Shown in pieces: positions 1 to 7,209 of a stretch of 64,000 nt of DNA. The notes below the pieces were generated by a model. It was not told the DNA's origin. It made no database searches and saw nothing but the letters and a program-made list of their open reading frames with translations. The position numbers were made by a program, and so were the translations under genes. Position 1 is the stretch's first letter; each line of letters opens with the position of its first letter. The stretch lies in contig CAIOVX010000022.1 in the NCBI GenBank assembly GCA_903861835.1, positions 1-64,000 of the forward strand, read 5' to 3'. The stretch is from Candidatus Firestoneibacteriota bacterium (lineage in GTDB: Bacteria; Oederibacteriota; D2-FULL-39-29; CAIOVX01).

Positions 1-1
1 C

Positions 2-214
2 TTTATTAAACTTGCTGAAGCTTACGGCGCCGTAGGCATACGCGTCACCAAGGACGAGGAAGTAAAGGGCGCGCTCGAGAAGGCGATGAAGATTAAAGAC
101 AAGCCGGTAATCCTCGAATTTGTTATTGAACGCGAAGAGAATGTTTTCCCGATGGTTCCGGCGGGCGCGGCTATGACGGAAGTGATAGATTACTCGGATG
201 TTGAACTTGCCTAA
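2..214 (+). CDS. ilvB: Acetolactate synthase large subunit, C-terminal end (partial)
   Basis: The window opens inside this gene; the last 70 codons and the TAA stop are present. The translation contains FVIEREENVFPMVPAGAAM, the typical C-terminal end of the thiamine-diphosphate enzyme that condenses two pyruvates (or pyruvate and 2-oxobutyrate) in valine, leucine and isoleucine synthesis. The regulatory subunit ilvN follows 132 bp downstream on the same strand, the usual order. Catalytic domains lie outside the window, so only the identity of the tail is supported here. Confidence 0.9.
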   Translation, partial: FIKLAEAYGAVGIRVTKDEEVKGALEKAMKIKDKPVILEFVIEREENVFPMVPAGAAMTEVIDYSDVELA

Positions 215-217
215 GAG

Positions 218-244
218 TTCTTAACGTTTATAACGTTTGTAACG
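218..244 (+). repeat. Three tandem 9-bp TTNNTAACG units
   Basis: TTCTTAACG, TTTATAACG and TTTGTAACG follow head to tail between ilvB and ilvN. The same 9-bp word recurs in many intergenic gaps of this window (for example 24818-24871 and 5222-5306). Confidence 0.75.
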
Positions 245-307
245 TAAAACGTGGTGAGCAGAGAGGGCCGAACAGGAAAGATAAATTGGATTGACCCCTC
301 TCTTAAT

Positions 308-332
308 CTCTCCCCCTATAAAAGGGGGAGAG
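308..332 (+). other. Hairpin just upstream of the ilvN ribosome binding site
   Basis: CTCTCCCCCT (308-317) and AGGGGGAGAG (323-332) form a perfect 10-bp stem with a 5-nt loop. The stem ends only a few bases before the AAAAAAGGAG ribosome binding site of ilvN. A near-identical hairpin stands just before radA (63891-63918), and related ones lie at 55045-55247. It could modulate translation or simply be a dispersed repeat; the sequence does not decide. Confidence 0.6.
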
Positions 333-346
333 AAAAAAGGAGAAAC

Positions 347-844
347 ATGAAGCATACAATATCTGTTTTGGTTGAGAATAAACCCGGCGTTTTGGCGAGG
401 ATAGCGGGAATGTTCTCGGGCAGGGGCTTCAACATCAAGAGTTTGACCGTCGGTGAGACGGAAGACCCGGATGTTTCAAGAATGACAATAGTGGTCGGCG
501 GGGATGACGCAGTGCTCGACCAGGTGAACAAACAGCTGAATAAACTCATTGATGTTAACAAGGTCATAGATATGACCAAGGAAAAGTTCATAGAGCGCCA
601 ACTGGCTCTCATCAAGGTGAGCGTGACTCCGTCCAACAGGGCTGAGGTTATGCTGGTTGCCGAGGTTTATAAGGCAAAAATAGTGGATATCGGACAGAAG
701 ACTTTTACGGTAGAGGCGACCGGCGGCGAGGATAAGATAGACGCGCTTGTCAGCTTTCTCAAGCCCTTCGGTATTAAGGAAATGGTAAGGACGGGTGCAG
801 TGGCGCTCTCCCGCGAGTACCAAAAAGAAGAACCGAAAAAGTAG
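347..844 (+). CDS. ilvN: Acetolactate synthase small (regulatory) subunit
   Basis: A 165-residue protein. An N-terminal ACT domain (HTISVLVENKPGVLARIAGM, then GRGFNIKSL) binds the feedback inhibitor valine; the C-terminal half (RQLALIKVSV onward) is the conserved small-subunit domain. Length matches the family. An in-frame ATG exists at 251, but the 32 extra residues have no family counterpart and derive from repeat and hairpin sequence, whereas ATG 347 follows AAAAAAGGAGAAAC, so 347 is chosen. The subunit binds and activates the large subunit encoded immediately upstream. A strong terminator follows directly. Confidence 0.95.
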   Translation: MKHTISVLVENKPGVLARIAGMFSGRGFNIKSLTVGETEDPDVSRMTIVVGGDDAVLDQVNKQLNKLIDVNKVIDMTKEKFIERQLALIKVSVTPSNRAEVMLVAEVYKAKIVDIGQKTFTVEATGGEDKIDALVSFLKPFGIKEMVRTGAVALSREYQKEEPKK

Positions 845-851
845 CTAAAAA

Positions 852-877
852 GGGCCCGGCAACGGGCCCTTTTTTTT
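852..877 (+). terminator. Rho-independent terminator after ilvN
   Basis: GGGCCCG (852-858), loop GCAA, CGGGCCC (863-869), then eight T. It lies 8 bp after the ilvN stop. The next gene starts only 17 bp beyond, so that gene has no room for its own promoter downstream of the hairpin; it may depend on read-through. Confidence 0.92.
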
Positions 878-894
878 ACATTAGGGAGCGGAAG

Positions 895-2253
895 ATGAAG
901 AAAATTCTCTGTTATTTCCTTGTAGCCGCCGCCTATATTTGTTCAGCCAAATCAATTGAGCTAAAGAATGTAAAAACTGCAGCCGAGAGCTCAGATTTCA
1001 AGTGTATGAAAGGCGCCTCCTGTGTTATCGAAGAACAGGCCAAAGCACTCTGGCTTAAGCTCTCTTTTTCTAAAAAAAAATACTCCCTAGCCTATTACTA
1101 TATACCGCGTAGTGATTTTGAATACTACGGTGAGAAGAAGCCCGGTTCCGCCCTTATTAATATGGCCGCCCCCGAGAATATTTGGACCGGCTACGATTCG
1201 CTGAACTTTGACTACATAAATCCTTCAAAGCAGGAAATAAAGATAAAATTCTGGGTCCTTGACAGGGGAAGCATTGCTTCTTTCTGCGATTTCAATGAGA
1301 TGGTTAAGGTATTACTTACGGCCGAAACGCCGGATGCCGACCCGAAGTACCTTCAGATGGGCGAAGTCGCGGTAACCCTAAAACCCGGCAAGGGAAAAGC
1401 TTCAGTAAAACTAACCGAAGACATTCTCACTGTGGATAACAGGCGAGTGCTAGATCTGTCTGATGTTAGAGCAATTGCTTTCCGCGGAACCGGCAAAGAA
1501 GATGTGCTTTTTGTTAACAATATCAGGCTTGAAGGCGCGTCCGCTTCGGCAGGTTCCTTCCCCGGCCCGGTATTTCGGGTAGTCTGTCCGAAGACGGAAA
1601 AAGGCTACAGCGATACATACGCGGTTATCTGCCCGTTTTGCGGCGAAAAAAGCCATAAGATTGACGGTTCAAATAAAGAGCCGGTGTTCTCGCCAAAGGG
1701 GTTGCACATAAATGCGGGGACGGCGGAAAGTTACGCCCCGCGCGGCGGCGGTGGGAATGATCAGACTGAAAATCAGACGGATGTGTTGGAAGTTTCGCAT
1801 TATGATGACAGTTTTTGGGAGAACAGGATACAGTTCTTTTTTGATTTGACCGGTAAACTCAGGCCGGGAACAAAGATAGCAAAGGCTGAATTGCGTCTCT
1901 GCGTGAAATCAGAGCCGGGCAAGGCCTTCTATCCGGTGTTTCAGCTTTACTCCGTGCCGGAAAGGTTCAAATCGGACGGGAAGAAAAAACCAATCTGGAA
2001 TAATCAGCCGCCGGTTGAAAAACTCCTGTTTGTCAGCGGGGTATATGAAGGCGCGGACTTTCCGCGCTGGTTCTGTTTTGATGTAAAGAATTATTTGAAG
2101 GAGAAACTAAGGCAGAGCGCGGTTTTCCAGCTGCGCGCCGCCATTTCGGCTTCAACTTATACGAACCCGCATCCGCTCGGACATTATACAGTTTTTGATG
2201 ATGGTTCAGCCGATGCTTCAAAGAAGCCGTGTCTCTACATCGAGACAGAGTGA
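895..2253 (+). CDS. Secreted protein with CBM-like region, zinc ribbon and DNRLRE-type domain
   Basis: A 452-residue protein with a signal peptide (about residues 1-19, KKILCYFLVAAAYICSA). Residues about 40-220 look like a jelly-roll carbohydrate-binding region (WTGYDSLNFDYINPS; AIAFRGTGKEDVLFVNNIRL). A short Cys segment follows (VVCPKTEKG..., ICPFCGEKSHK), like a zinc ribbon. The C-terminal 160 residues (IQFFFDLTGKLRP, KAELRLCVKSEPG) resemble the DNRLRE domain of extracellular polysaccharide-active proteins. No catalytic motif is seen. The start follows AGGGAGCGGAAG. Role in binding surface or environmental glycans is inference; domain assignment is by eye. Confidence 0.6.
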   Translation: MKKILCYFLVAAAYICSAKSIELKNVKTAAESSDFKCMKGASCVIEEQAKALWLKLSFSKKKYSLAYYYIPRSDFEYYGEKKPGSALINMAAPENIWTGYDSLNFDYINPSKQEIKIKFWVLDRGSIASFCDFNEMVKVLLTAETPDADPKYLQMGEVAVTLKPGKGKASVKLTEDILTVDNRRVLDLSDVRAIAFRGTGKEDVLFVNNIRLEGASASAGSFPGPVFRVVCPKTEKGYSDTYAVICPFCGEKSHKIDGSNKEPVFSPKGLHINAGTAESYAPRGGGGNDQTENQTDVLEVSHYDDSFWENRIQFFFDLTGKLRPGTKIAKAELRLCVKSEPGKAFYPVFQLYSVPERFKSDGKKKPIWNNQPPVEKLLFVSGVYEGADFPRWFCFDVKNYLKEKLRQSAVFQLRAAISASTYTNPHPLGHYTVFDDGSADASKKPCLYIETE

Positions 2254-2257
2254 AAAT

Positions 2258-2450
2258 GATTACGCGGATTAGGAAGAACGATTACGCAGATTAGATTTAG
2301 CCTTAATCTGTGTAATTTGTTTTAGGAATCTGAGTAATCTTAAAGAAGTTGAAGAAAGTTGTTTGATTGATTACACAGATTAGGAAGTGAGATTACGCCG
2401 ATTAGAAATTGTTTTAGTGTGTGTAATCGCTCTTAATGAATCTGTGAAAT
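2258..2450. repeat. GATTAC-family nested inverted repeats
   Basis: About eight degenerate copies of GATTACGCGGATTAG-like words and their reverse complements (AATCTGTGTAAT forms) fill the gap after the preceding gene. Words on the left read GATTAC-first, those further right read as reverse complements, so the region can fold on itself. The family recurs at 11304, 27673, 31308, 37378 and 60765. No gene is seen in the 289-bp gap. Confidence 0.75.
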
Positions 2451-2520
2451 AAAATATATATTGAGCAACAAATGTCAAGAAAGAGGCAACTTCTGCTATC
2501 GGAAAAGCGCCTTATCGGTA

Positions 2521-2526
2521 TATAAT
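2521..2526 (+). promoter_or_regulatory. Possible -10 box before the propeller/Fe-S cluster
   Basis: A perfect TATAAT lies 16 bp before the ATG at 2543. No convincing -35 box stands 16-18 bp upstream, so this is a weak call. Confidence 0.3.
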
Positions 2527-2542
2527 TACAGCGAAGGGAACA

Positions 2543-3919
2543 ATGAAAAACAAAGGATTATTCATAGCGATTCCCCTGATAGCCGTGCTCCTCGGTGTTG
2601 CCGGCATTTATTATGTCTTCTATATGCCGCGGGCGACCGACATTGACGCAAGGATACCGGAACCGGAGTTGACCGCCGTCGCGTCAAAGGCAGCGGCAGG
2701 AATCCTTGAGAAAGGAACCGGAAAGCCGTCGGCAGAAACCGCTTCCTGGACGCAGTTTCTCGGAAAAGACAGGTCAAACATTGCGCTTTCCGAGGCCGGG
2801 CTGTTATCTTCCTTCCCGAAAAACGGGCCTGAAGTATTATGGAGAGCCGCCACCGGCGAAGGTTATGCCGGAGCTGTTGTATCGGGAGGGCGTGTATTCT
2901 TTCTCGATTATGATCAGGAAAAGAAGATGGATGCGGCCCGCTGTTTGTCGCTGACAGACGGGAAAGAGATCTGGCGCTATTCTTACAAGGTCAAGGTGAA
3001 GCGCAATCACGGAATGTCCAGAACGACTCCTGCTACCGACGGTAAGTTCCTTGTAACCTTCGGGCCCATGTGTCAGGTGGTTTGCCTCAAGAACTCAACG
3101 GGAGAGCTCGTCTGGAAAAAGGACCTGGCGCAGGAATACGGAAGCGTTGTTCCCCCCTGGTACGCGGGCCAGTGCCCGTTGATTGACGGCAAGGATGTTA
3201 TTCTTGCTCCTGCCGGAAAAGAGATTCTTCTTGAGCGCGTGGAGCTTGCCACCGGAAAGAGGAAGTGGGCCGTGAAAAATCCGGGCGGTATGGATATGAC
3301 GCATTCTTCGGTGATGCCGGTCTCCTTCAACGGCAAGAAATATTTCATTTATTGCGCCTCGGCCGGATCGGTTTTAGTCTCGGCGGATTCCGGAGAGGTG
3401 AAGTGGGTAGACGATACCTGGAAAATAAATATCGCCAATGTTCCGAGTCCCATTCAGGCCGGGCCGGACAGGATACTGTATACGGGCGGGTATGACGCCG
3501 GGGCAAAGCTTATTAAATTATCAGAAACTGCCGGCAGAGTCTCCTTTAAGGATGTCTTCAAGGTCAAAGCCGGCATCTTCGGCTCGCAGCAGTCAACTCC
3601 GATATTTTATGACGGGTTTGCTTATGGCGTTATCCAGAGCGGCAACCTTGCATGCCTTGATCTCGAAAAGGGGGCGCAGGTCTGGAAGAGCGATAAGAAG
3701 TTCGGGCTGGCGCCTCTGATCATTGCCGACGGAAAGATTTATGTCATAGACGATATGAGAGGCATCCTGTATATTGTGGAAGCGAAGCCGGGCGGCTATA
3801 AGGAGCTCGGCAGCGCGAAGGTCTTTAACGGGCGCGAGATCTGGTCGCCGATAGCGCTTGCCGGCGGAAAACTTATCGCCAAGGACCTTACAGAGCTGGT
3901 CTGCGTGAAGGTAAAATGA
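2543..3919 (+). CDS. Membrane-anchored PQQ-like beta-propeller protein
   Basis: A 458-residue protein: one N-terminal membrane segment (residues about 5-27), a short linker, then a beta-propeller built from WD/PQQ-like blades. Blades show the recurrent pattern 'TGxxxWxxD': SLTDGKEIWRYSYK, NSTGELVWKKDL, LATGKRKWAVKN, DSGEVKWVDDTW, DLEKGAQVWKSD. The propeller starts with WTQFLGKDRSNIA, a version of the WPxFRGP entry seen in five further propellers of this window. The catalytic residues of true PQQ dehydrogenases are not apparent, so it is probably a binding or scaffold protein outside the cytoplasm. First gene of a tightly packed run; its stop overlaps the next start by 4 bp. Confidence 0.8.
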   Translation: MKNKGLFIAIPLIAVLLGVAGIYYVFYMPRATDIDARIPEPELTAVASKAAAGILEKGTGKPSAETASWTQFLGKDRSNIALSEAGLLSSFPKNGPEVLWRAATGEGYAGAVVSGGRVFFLDYDQEKKMDAARCLSLTDGKEIWRYSYKVKVKRNHGMSRTTPATDGKFLVTFGPMCQVVCLKNSTGELVWKKDLAQEYGSVVPPWYAGQCPLIDGKDVILAPAGKEILLERVELATGKRKWAVKNPGGMDMTHSSVMPVSFNGKKYFIYCASAGSVLVSADSGEVKWVDDTWKINIANVPSPIQAGPDRILYTGGYDAGAKLIKLSETAGRVSFKDVFKVKAGIFGSQQSTPIFYDGFAYGVIQSGNLACLDLEKGAQVWKSDKKFGLAPLIIADGKIYVIDDMRGILYIVEAKPGGYKELGSAKVFNGREIWSPIALAGGKLIAKDLTELVCVKVK

Positions 3920-4917
3920 AAAAAAAAGAACTTTTAATCTGGTCAGGTGTAATAATAGCGGGGGGAATCCTCGGCTGGTTAGTGATGAGTTCAATCGGAA
4001 CGAAGCCCCCTCCGCTTGCGGCAGGCCCGGAAAACCTCAAGGGAACCGGGATTGGAAAGAAGCTCTCTGAAAACTACTATTACAATATAGACAAGTATAA
4101 GCAAGTTGAGCCAAAACTCGTAAAATACAGAGAAACGGGGAGCATTAAATCTAGCTTAACGAAAGTTTACGGATTGTCTGTTTCAAGAGACGGAACTTTG
4201 GCGGTTTGCGGTGAGAGTGGAATTGAAGTGTATGCCGGCGGGAAACTCAGGGAGAAAATAGCGGTCGAAGGAACGGTTACCTGTGTTTCTTTCGGCAATA
4301 ACATAATTTTCGGAACGAAAGAGGATGTGGGGATATATCACGAAGGAAAGACCGCATGGCTCTTCGGCAAGAACGCCAAAGCGAGGAAGCTTCCTGAACT
4401 AAAATATGTCACCGCTGTGCTGGCGGCAGACGGCAGGTTCTATGTCGCGGATTCCGTAGCCAAGAAGGTTTACATCTTCTACGAGGAAGGAAAAGAAGCA
4501 AAGATCATCACGGGAAATCCTCGTTTTGTCATTCCCAGCCCGCACTTTGACCTTGCGGTACGGGACGGGTATCTGTATGTGACTAACCCGGGAATGCTCA
4601 GGATAGACAAATTCACCCTTGATGGGGAGTTCATTGAAAGCCTTGGGACGCAGGGGATGAGCATCGGGGATTTTATGGGCTGCTGCAACCCGACCAATAT
4701 CTACGTTCAAGGCGACGGTTCAATTATCGTTTCGGAGAAAGGAATACCTAGGGTGAAGCGGTTATCTTTGAAGGGGCAATTGCTGGATGTTGTCGCCCCG
4801 CCAAAAAGCTTTGACGAGAAATGCGTCTTTATGAGCCTGGCTTCCGACAGCAGCGGAAAAATATATGTTCTGGATTCGGTAAAGAAAGCGGTGAGGATCT
4901 TCGAAAAGAAAAAATGA
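3916..4917 (+). CDS. Membrane-anchored NHL/six-bladed beta-propeller protein
   Basis: A 333-residue protein with an N-terminal membrane anchor (LLIWSGVIIAGGILGWLVM) and NHL-like repeats: TAVLAADGRFYVADSVAKKV, LAVRDGYLYVTNPGMLRID, FTLDGEFIESLG, IYVQGDGSIIVSEKG, SLASDSSGKIYVLDS. A CC pair (DFMGCCNPTNI, residues about 255-260) falls between blades. Start and stop are ATGA-coupled to both neighbours, so it is made with the propeller before and the 69-residue Cys protein after. A role as an extracytoplasmic partner of the iron-sulfur proteins downstream is inferred from position only. Confidence 0.72.
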   Translation: MKKKELLIWSGVIIAGGILGWLVMSSIGTKPPPLAAGPENLKGTGIGKKLSENYYYNIDKYKQVEPKLVKYRETGSIKSSLTKVYGLSVSRDGTLAVCGESGIEVYAGGKLREKIAVEGTVTCVSFGNNIIFGTKEDVGIYHEGKTAWLFGKNAKARKLPELKYVTAVLAADGRFYVADSVAKKVYIFYEEGKEAKIITGNPRFVIPSPHFDLAVRDGYLYVTNPGMLRIDKFTLDGEFIESLGTQGMSIGDFMGCCNPTNIYVQGDGSIIVSEKGIPRVKRLSLKGQLLDVVAPPKSFDEKCVFMSLASDSSGKIYVLDSVKKAVRIFEKKK

Positions 4918-5123
4918 AAAAATATAACAGGAAAGACATACTGATAACGGCCGGGCGCTGGGCGCTTGCCGCTGCCCTTGCGTCTCTCACCGGCCTGCTC
5001 TCGTTGAAGGCGTTTAAGTCCGGCGGGCTGTGCAGGGAGTTTAACAGATGCGGGAAATGTATGGATAAAAGTAATTGCTCTTTAACCGCGAAAGCCGATG
5101 GAGTGAAGTGGAAAGCAAAGTAA
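4914..5123 (+). CDS. Small membrane-anchored four-cysteine protein
   Basis: A 69-residue protein not recognised as a named family. The start ATG overlaps the stop of the preceding gene (ATGA), which favours it over an upstream in-frame ATG at 4821 that lies inside the propeller gene. One membrane segment (residues about 13-30, GRWALAAALASLTGLLSL) is followed by a tail with four cysteines, spaced C-x5-C-x2-C-x5-C (GLCREFNRCGKCMDKSNC). This could ligate an iron-sulfur cluster or another metal on the outer face of the membrane. It sits directly before the Tat ferredoxin, so an electron-transfer or assembly role is plausible but unproven. Confidence 0.75.
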   Translation: MKKYNRKDILITAGRWALAAALASLTGLLSLKAFKSGGLCREFNRCGKCMDKSNCSLTAKADGVKWKAK

Positions 5124-5129
5124 AAATAG

Positions 5130-5306
5130 TTCATAACGTTCATAAGCCGCACTTCGTGCGTCTTGTTCTGTAGGGTAAGATATATTTCATGCCAGACTAC
5201 GTCTGGCATAGCAGAATAACGTTTGTAACGTTCATAACGTAAAGATTATTGAGCATGGTTTTTCATGGTTTGCATTACGTTATAAACGTTAAGAACGTTA
5301 TAAACG
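5130..5306. repeat. Composite repeat: hairpin module plus AACG-type palindrome
   Basis: The 204-bp gap between the 4-Cys gene and the ferredoxin holds three elements. First, the CATAAGCCGCACTTCGTGCG...TAACG module (5141-5220) with the perfect hairpin ATGCCAGAC-TAC-GTCTGGCAT (5189-5209). Second, 9-bp TTNNTAACG units on the left (5222-5239) and their reverse complements on the right (5275-5306). Third, between them a 52-bp core (5231-5282) containing GCATGG-TTTTT-CATGG, which recurs at 23598-23649 and 30547-30598. The element sits inside an apparent operon. Confidence 0.8.
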
Positions 5307-5327
5307 AATGTTCTTCTGAAGGGGAAT

Positions 5328-5885
5328 ATGGTCGAAAAAACAAACATAACCCGGAGACAGTTCCTCTCAAACCTCCTGCGGGGCGCGTCGCTTTTGGCGC
5401 TTGGGACTTCGGCCGGAGCTTTGCTCTTTAAAGCAAAGAAGGAACAGCTTGTCTGGCAGATAGACCCGAAAAAATGCACCCGCTGCGGCAGGTGCGCGAC
5501 CGAATGCGTTCTCGCGCCGTCCGCGGTGAAATGCGTCCACGAATACAGTATCTGCGGGTACTGCAAGCTCTGTTTTGGCTTCTTCGCGCCCGGTCAGGTA
5601 AAGCTTGATACCGGGGCTGAGAATCAGCTCTGCCCCACCGGGGCCCTCCGGAGAAAATTCGTTGAAGATCCATATTACGAATACACGATAAAAGAAAAGC
5701 TCTGCATAGGATGCGGAAAGTGCGTTCAGGGCTGCAACACCTTCGGCAACGGTTCTCTATATCTTCAGGTCCGCCACGACAGGTGCGTGAACTGTAATGA
5801 ATGCTCCATAGCCAAGGCCTGTCCGAATGATGCGTTTGTCAGGGTGCCGGCGGCAACTCCATATATTAAACGGGAACACGGTTGA
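5328..5885 (+). CDS. Tat-exported polyferredoxin (four 4Fe-4S clusters)
   Basis: A 185-residue protein. The N-terminus carries a twin-arginine signal (NITRRQFLSNLLRGASLLAL), so it should be exported folded. The mature part has 17 cysteines in ferredoxin spacing: CTRCGRCATEC; CVHEYSICGYCKLC; CIGCGKCVQGC; CVNCNECSIAKACP, compatible with four 4Fe-4S clusters. It resembles NapG-type periplasmic ferredoxins, but the cluster lacks napA/B. Start ATG 5328 follows GAAGGGGAAT. The following NapH-like gene supports a NapGH-like pair passing electrons across the membrane; direction and partner are unknown. Confidence 0.85.
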   Translation: MVEKTNITRRQFLSNLLRGASLLALGTSAGALLFKAKKEQLVWQIDPKKCTRCGRCATECVLAPSAVKCVHEYSICGYCKLCFGFFAPGQVKLDTGAENQLCPTGALRRKFVEDPYYEYTIKEKLCIGCGKCVQGCNTFGNGSLYLQVRHDRCVNCNECSIAKACPNDAFVRVPAATPYIKREHG

Positions 5886-5917
5886 CGTTATGAACGTTAT
5901 AAACGAGCCGAGATAAA

Positions 5918-6760
5918 ATGAAGAGATTAATTTACATACTGGCGTTGGTGACCGTGCTATTTACCGGCTTTGCTATTGCCGAAGAATACAAGTTTCCGCC
6001 TCCGGAATTTGATTCCGCCTATAAGGCGCCGGAGAGGGTAAATCCGGCCGCCCGTCCGGATTGGTACGCTTATATGGATGTCGGCGTCTTGCTGGTATTT
6101 CTTTCGCTTTCCGCGTGGATATCGCTTAAGAAAAGATCCCGTACTTTTATGGTAGCTCTTTCTGTCGCCTCGCTTGCCTATTTCGGCTTTTTCAAAAGGG
6201 GCTGCGTCTGTTCCATCGGCTCCATCCAGGATGTGACGGCCGCGCTCGCGCTTCCGGGTTATATCCTGCCGCTCTCGGTCGTGGCTTTCTTCGTATTGCC
6301 CCTTATTTTTGCGCTTTTTTTCGGAAGAGCTTTCTGCGCAGGGGTCTGCCCGCAGGGGGCCATGCAGGACCTGGTCCTCATAAAATGGCTCAAAGTACCC
6401 CGCTGGCTTGACAGGGGGCTGTCCCTCTTCGCCTATCTTTACCTTGCGGTTTCCATAATATTCGCGGCGACTGATACAATGTTTATCATCTGCAGGTTTG
6501 ACCCGTTCGTGAATTTCTTTAGAATGTCGGGACAGTTTCCGATGGTGGTGCTTGGCCTTTTATTCCTGCTCGCGAGCATGTTCATCGGGCGCCCCTACTG
6601 CAGGTATGTATGCCCTTACGGGGTCATATTGAAATTCCTCGCGATGTTCTCCCTGAAAAAAGTCACGGTGACTCCGGCGGATTGCATAAACTGCTCTCTC
6701 TGCGACGAGGCCTGCCCGTATGACGCGATAACCGGCCCCAAGGACAGCAGAACAGAATGA
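5918..6760 (+). CDS. NapH-like membrane-bound 4Fe-4S protein
   Basis: A 280-residue integral membrane protein with a signal-like N-terminus and about four further membrane segments. Two cytoplasmic CxxxCP motifs (GRAFCAGVCPQGAMQD, about residue 140; GRPYCRYVCPYGVIL, about residue 227) are the hallmark of the NapH/NosR/RdxA group. The C-terminus has one classic 4Fe-4S site (CINCSLCDEACPYDAI). NapH oxidises quinol and hands electrons to NapG; here the exported ferredoxin encoded just upstream is the likely partner (inference). Its stop overlaps the next start by 4 bp. Confidence 0.85.
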   Translation: MKRLIYILALVTVLFTGFAIAEEYKFPPPEFDSAYKAPERVNPAARPDWYAYMDVGVLLVFLSLSAWISLKKRSRTFMVALSVASLAYFGFFKRGCVCSIGSIQDVTAALALPGYILPLSVVAFFVLPLIFALFFGRAFCAGVCPQGAMQDLVLIKWLKVPRWLDRGLSLFAYLYLAVSIIFAATDTMFIICRFDPFVNFFRMSGQFPMVVLGLLFLLASMFIGRPYCRYVCPYGVILKFLAMFSLKKVTVTPADCINCSLCDEACPYDAITGPKDSRTE

Positions 6761-7209
6761 AAAAACTGACAGCTTACATAGCGCTCCTTATACTGCCCGC
6801 CCTTGCAGGAGCTTTCCTTGGCTATTTTATGGGGCAGTACCTTTCAAACTTTAATGCGGCGGTCTCTCTCGCGAAAGAAGTAAGGTCCGTCTTTGAATTT
6901 ACCGCCAAAGGCGGAAAGGTTGATATAGAAAAACTCTCGATTGACGCGAAGGAGTTCATGAAAACTCCGGGCGCTGTAGATCCGCAGTTTCTCTACGAAA
7001 AAGCAGCCGCGCTGAAAAACAAGTTTGGTCTGGGCGGCATACTTGCGGGAGCCTGGCTTGGTATTATCTTCTTTTTGAAAGCCGCGAATGCGGGAAGGGG
7101 AAGAAAGTACGAGATCCGGGAGCCGGATCCGGCGCTTTGCGTATCCTGCGCCAGATGTTTCAAATCCTGCCCGGTTGAGCGGGAGAGGTTGAAAAAACTC
7201 AATGGCTGA
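6757..7209 (+). CDS. Membrane-anchored 4Fe-4S protein
   Basis: A 150-residue protein with two membrane segments (LTAYIALLILPALAGAFLGYF at the start; FGLGGILAGAWLGIIFFLKAA around residue 95) and a C-terminal CVSCARCFKSCP motif near residue 130, enough for one 4Fe-4S cluster. The topology places the cluster in the cytoplasm if the N-terminus is inside. Coupled to both neighbours (4-bp overlap before, 8-bp overlap after). It could be the cytoplasmic entry or exit point of the relay. Not recognised as a named family. Confidence 0.75.
   Translation: MKKLTAYIALLILPALAGAFLGYFMGQYLSNFNAAVSLAKEVRSVFEFTAKGGKVDIEKLSIDAKEFMKTPGAVDPQFLYEKAAALKNKFGLGGILAGAWLGIIFFLKAANAGRGRKYEIREPDPALCVSCARCFKSCPVERERLKKLNG

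Noticed and set aside
2258-2450. CRISPR-like spacing of GATTAC repeats
   Set aside because: Copies are degenerate, unevenly spaced and in both orientations; there are no unique spacers of constant length and no cas genes.
5249-5431. A 60-residue frame starting in the palindrome before the Tat ferredoxin
   Set aside because: It overlaps the Tat signal region in another frame and arises from repeat DNA.
5328-7209. Calling this locus a periplasmic nitrate reductase (nap)
   Set aside because: NapG- and NapH-like proteins are present but there is no napA, napB, napC or napD.
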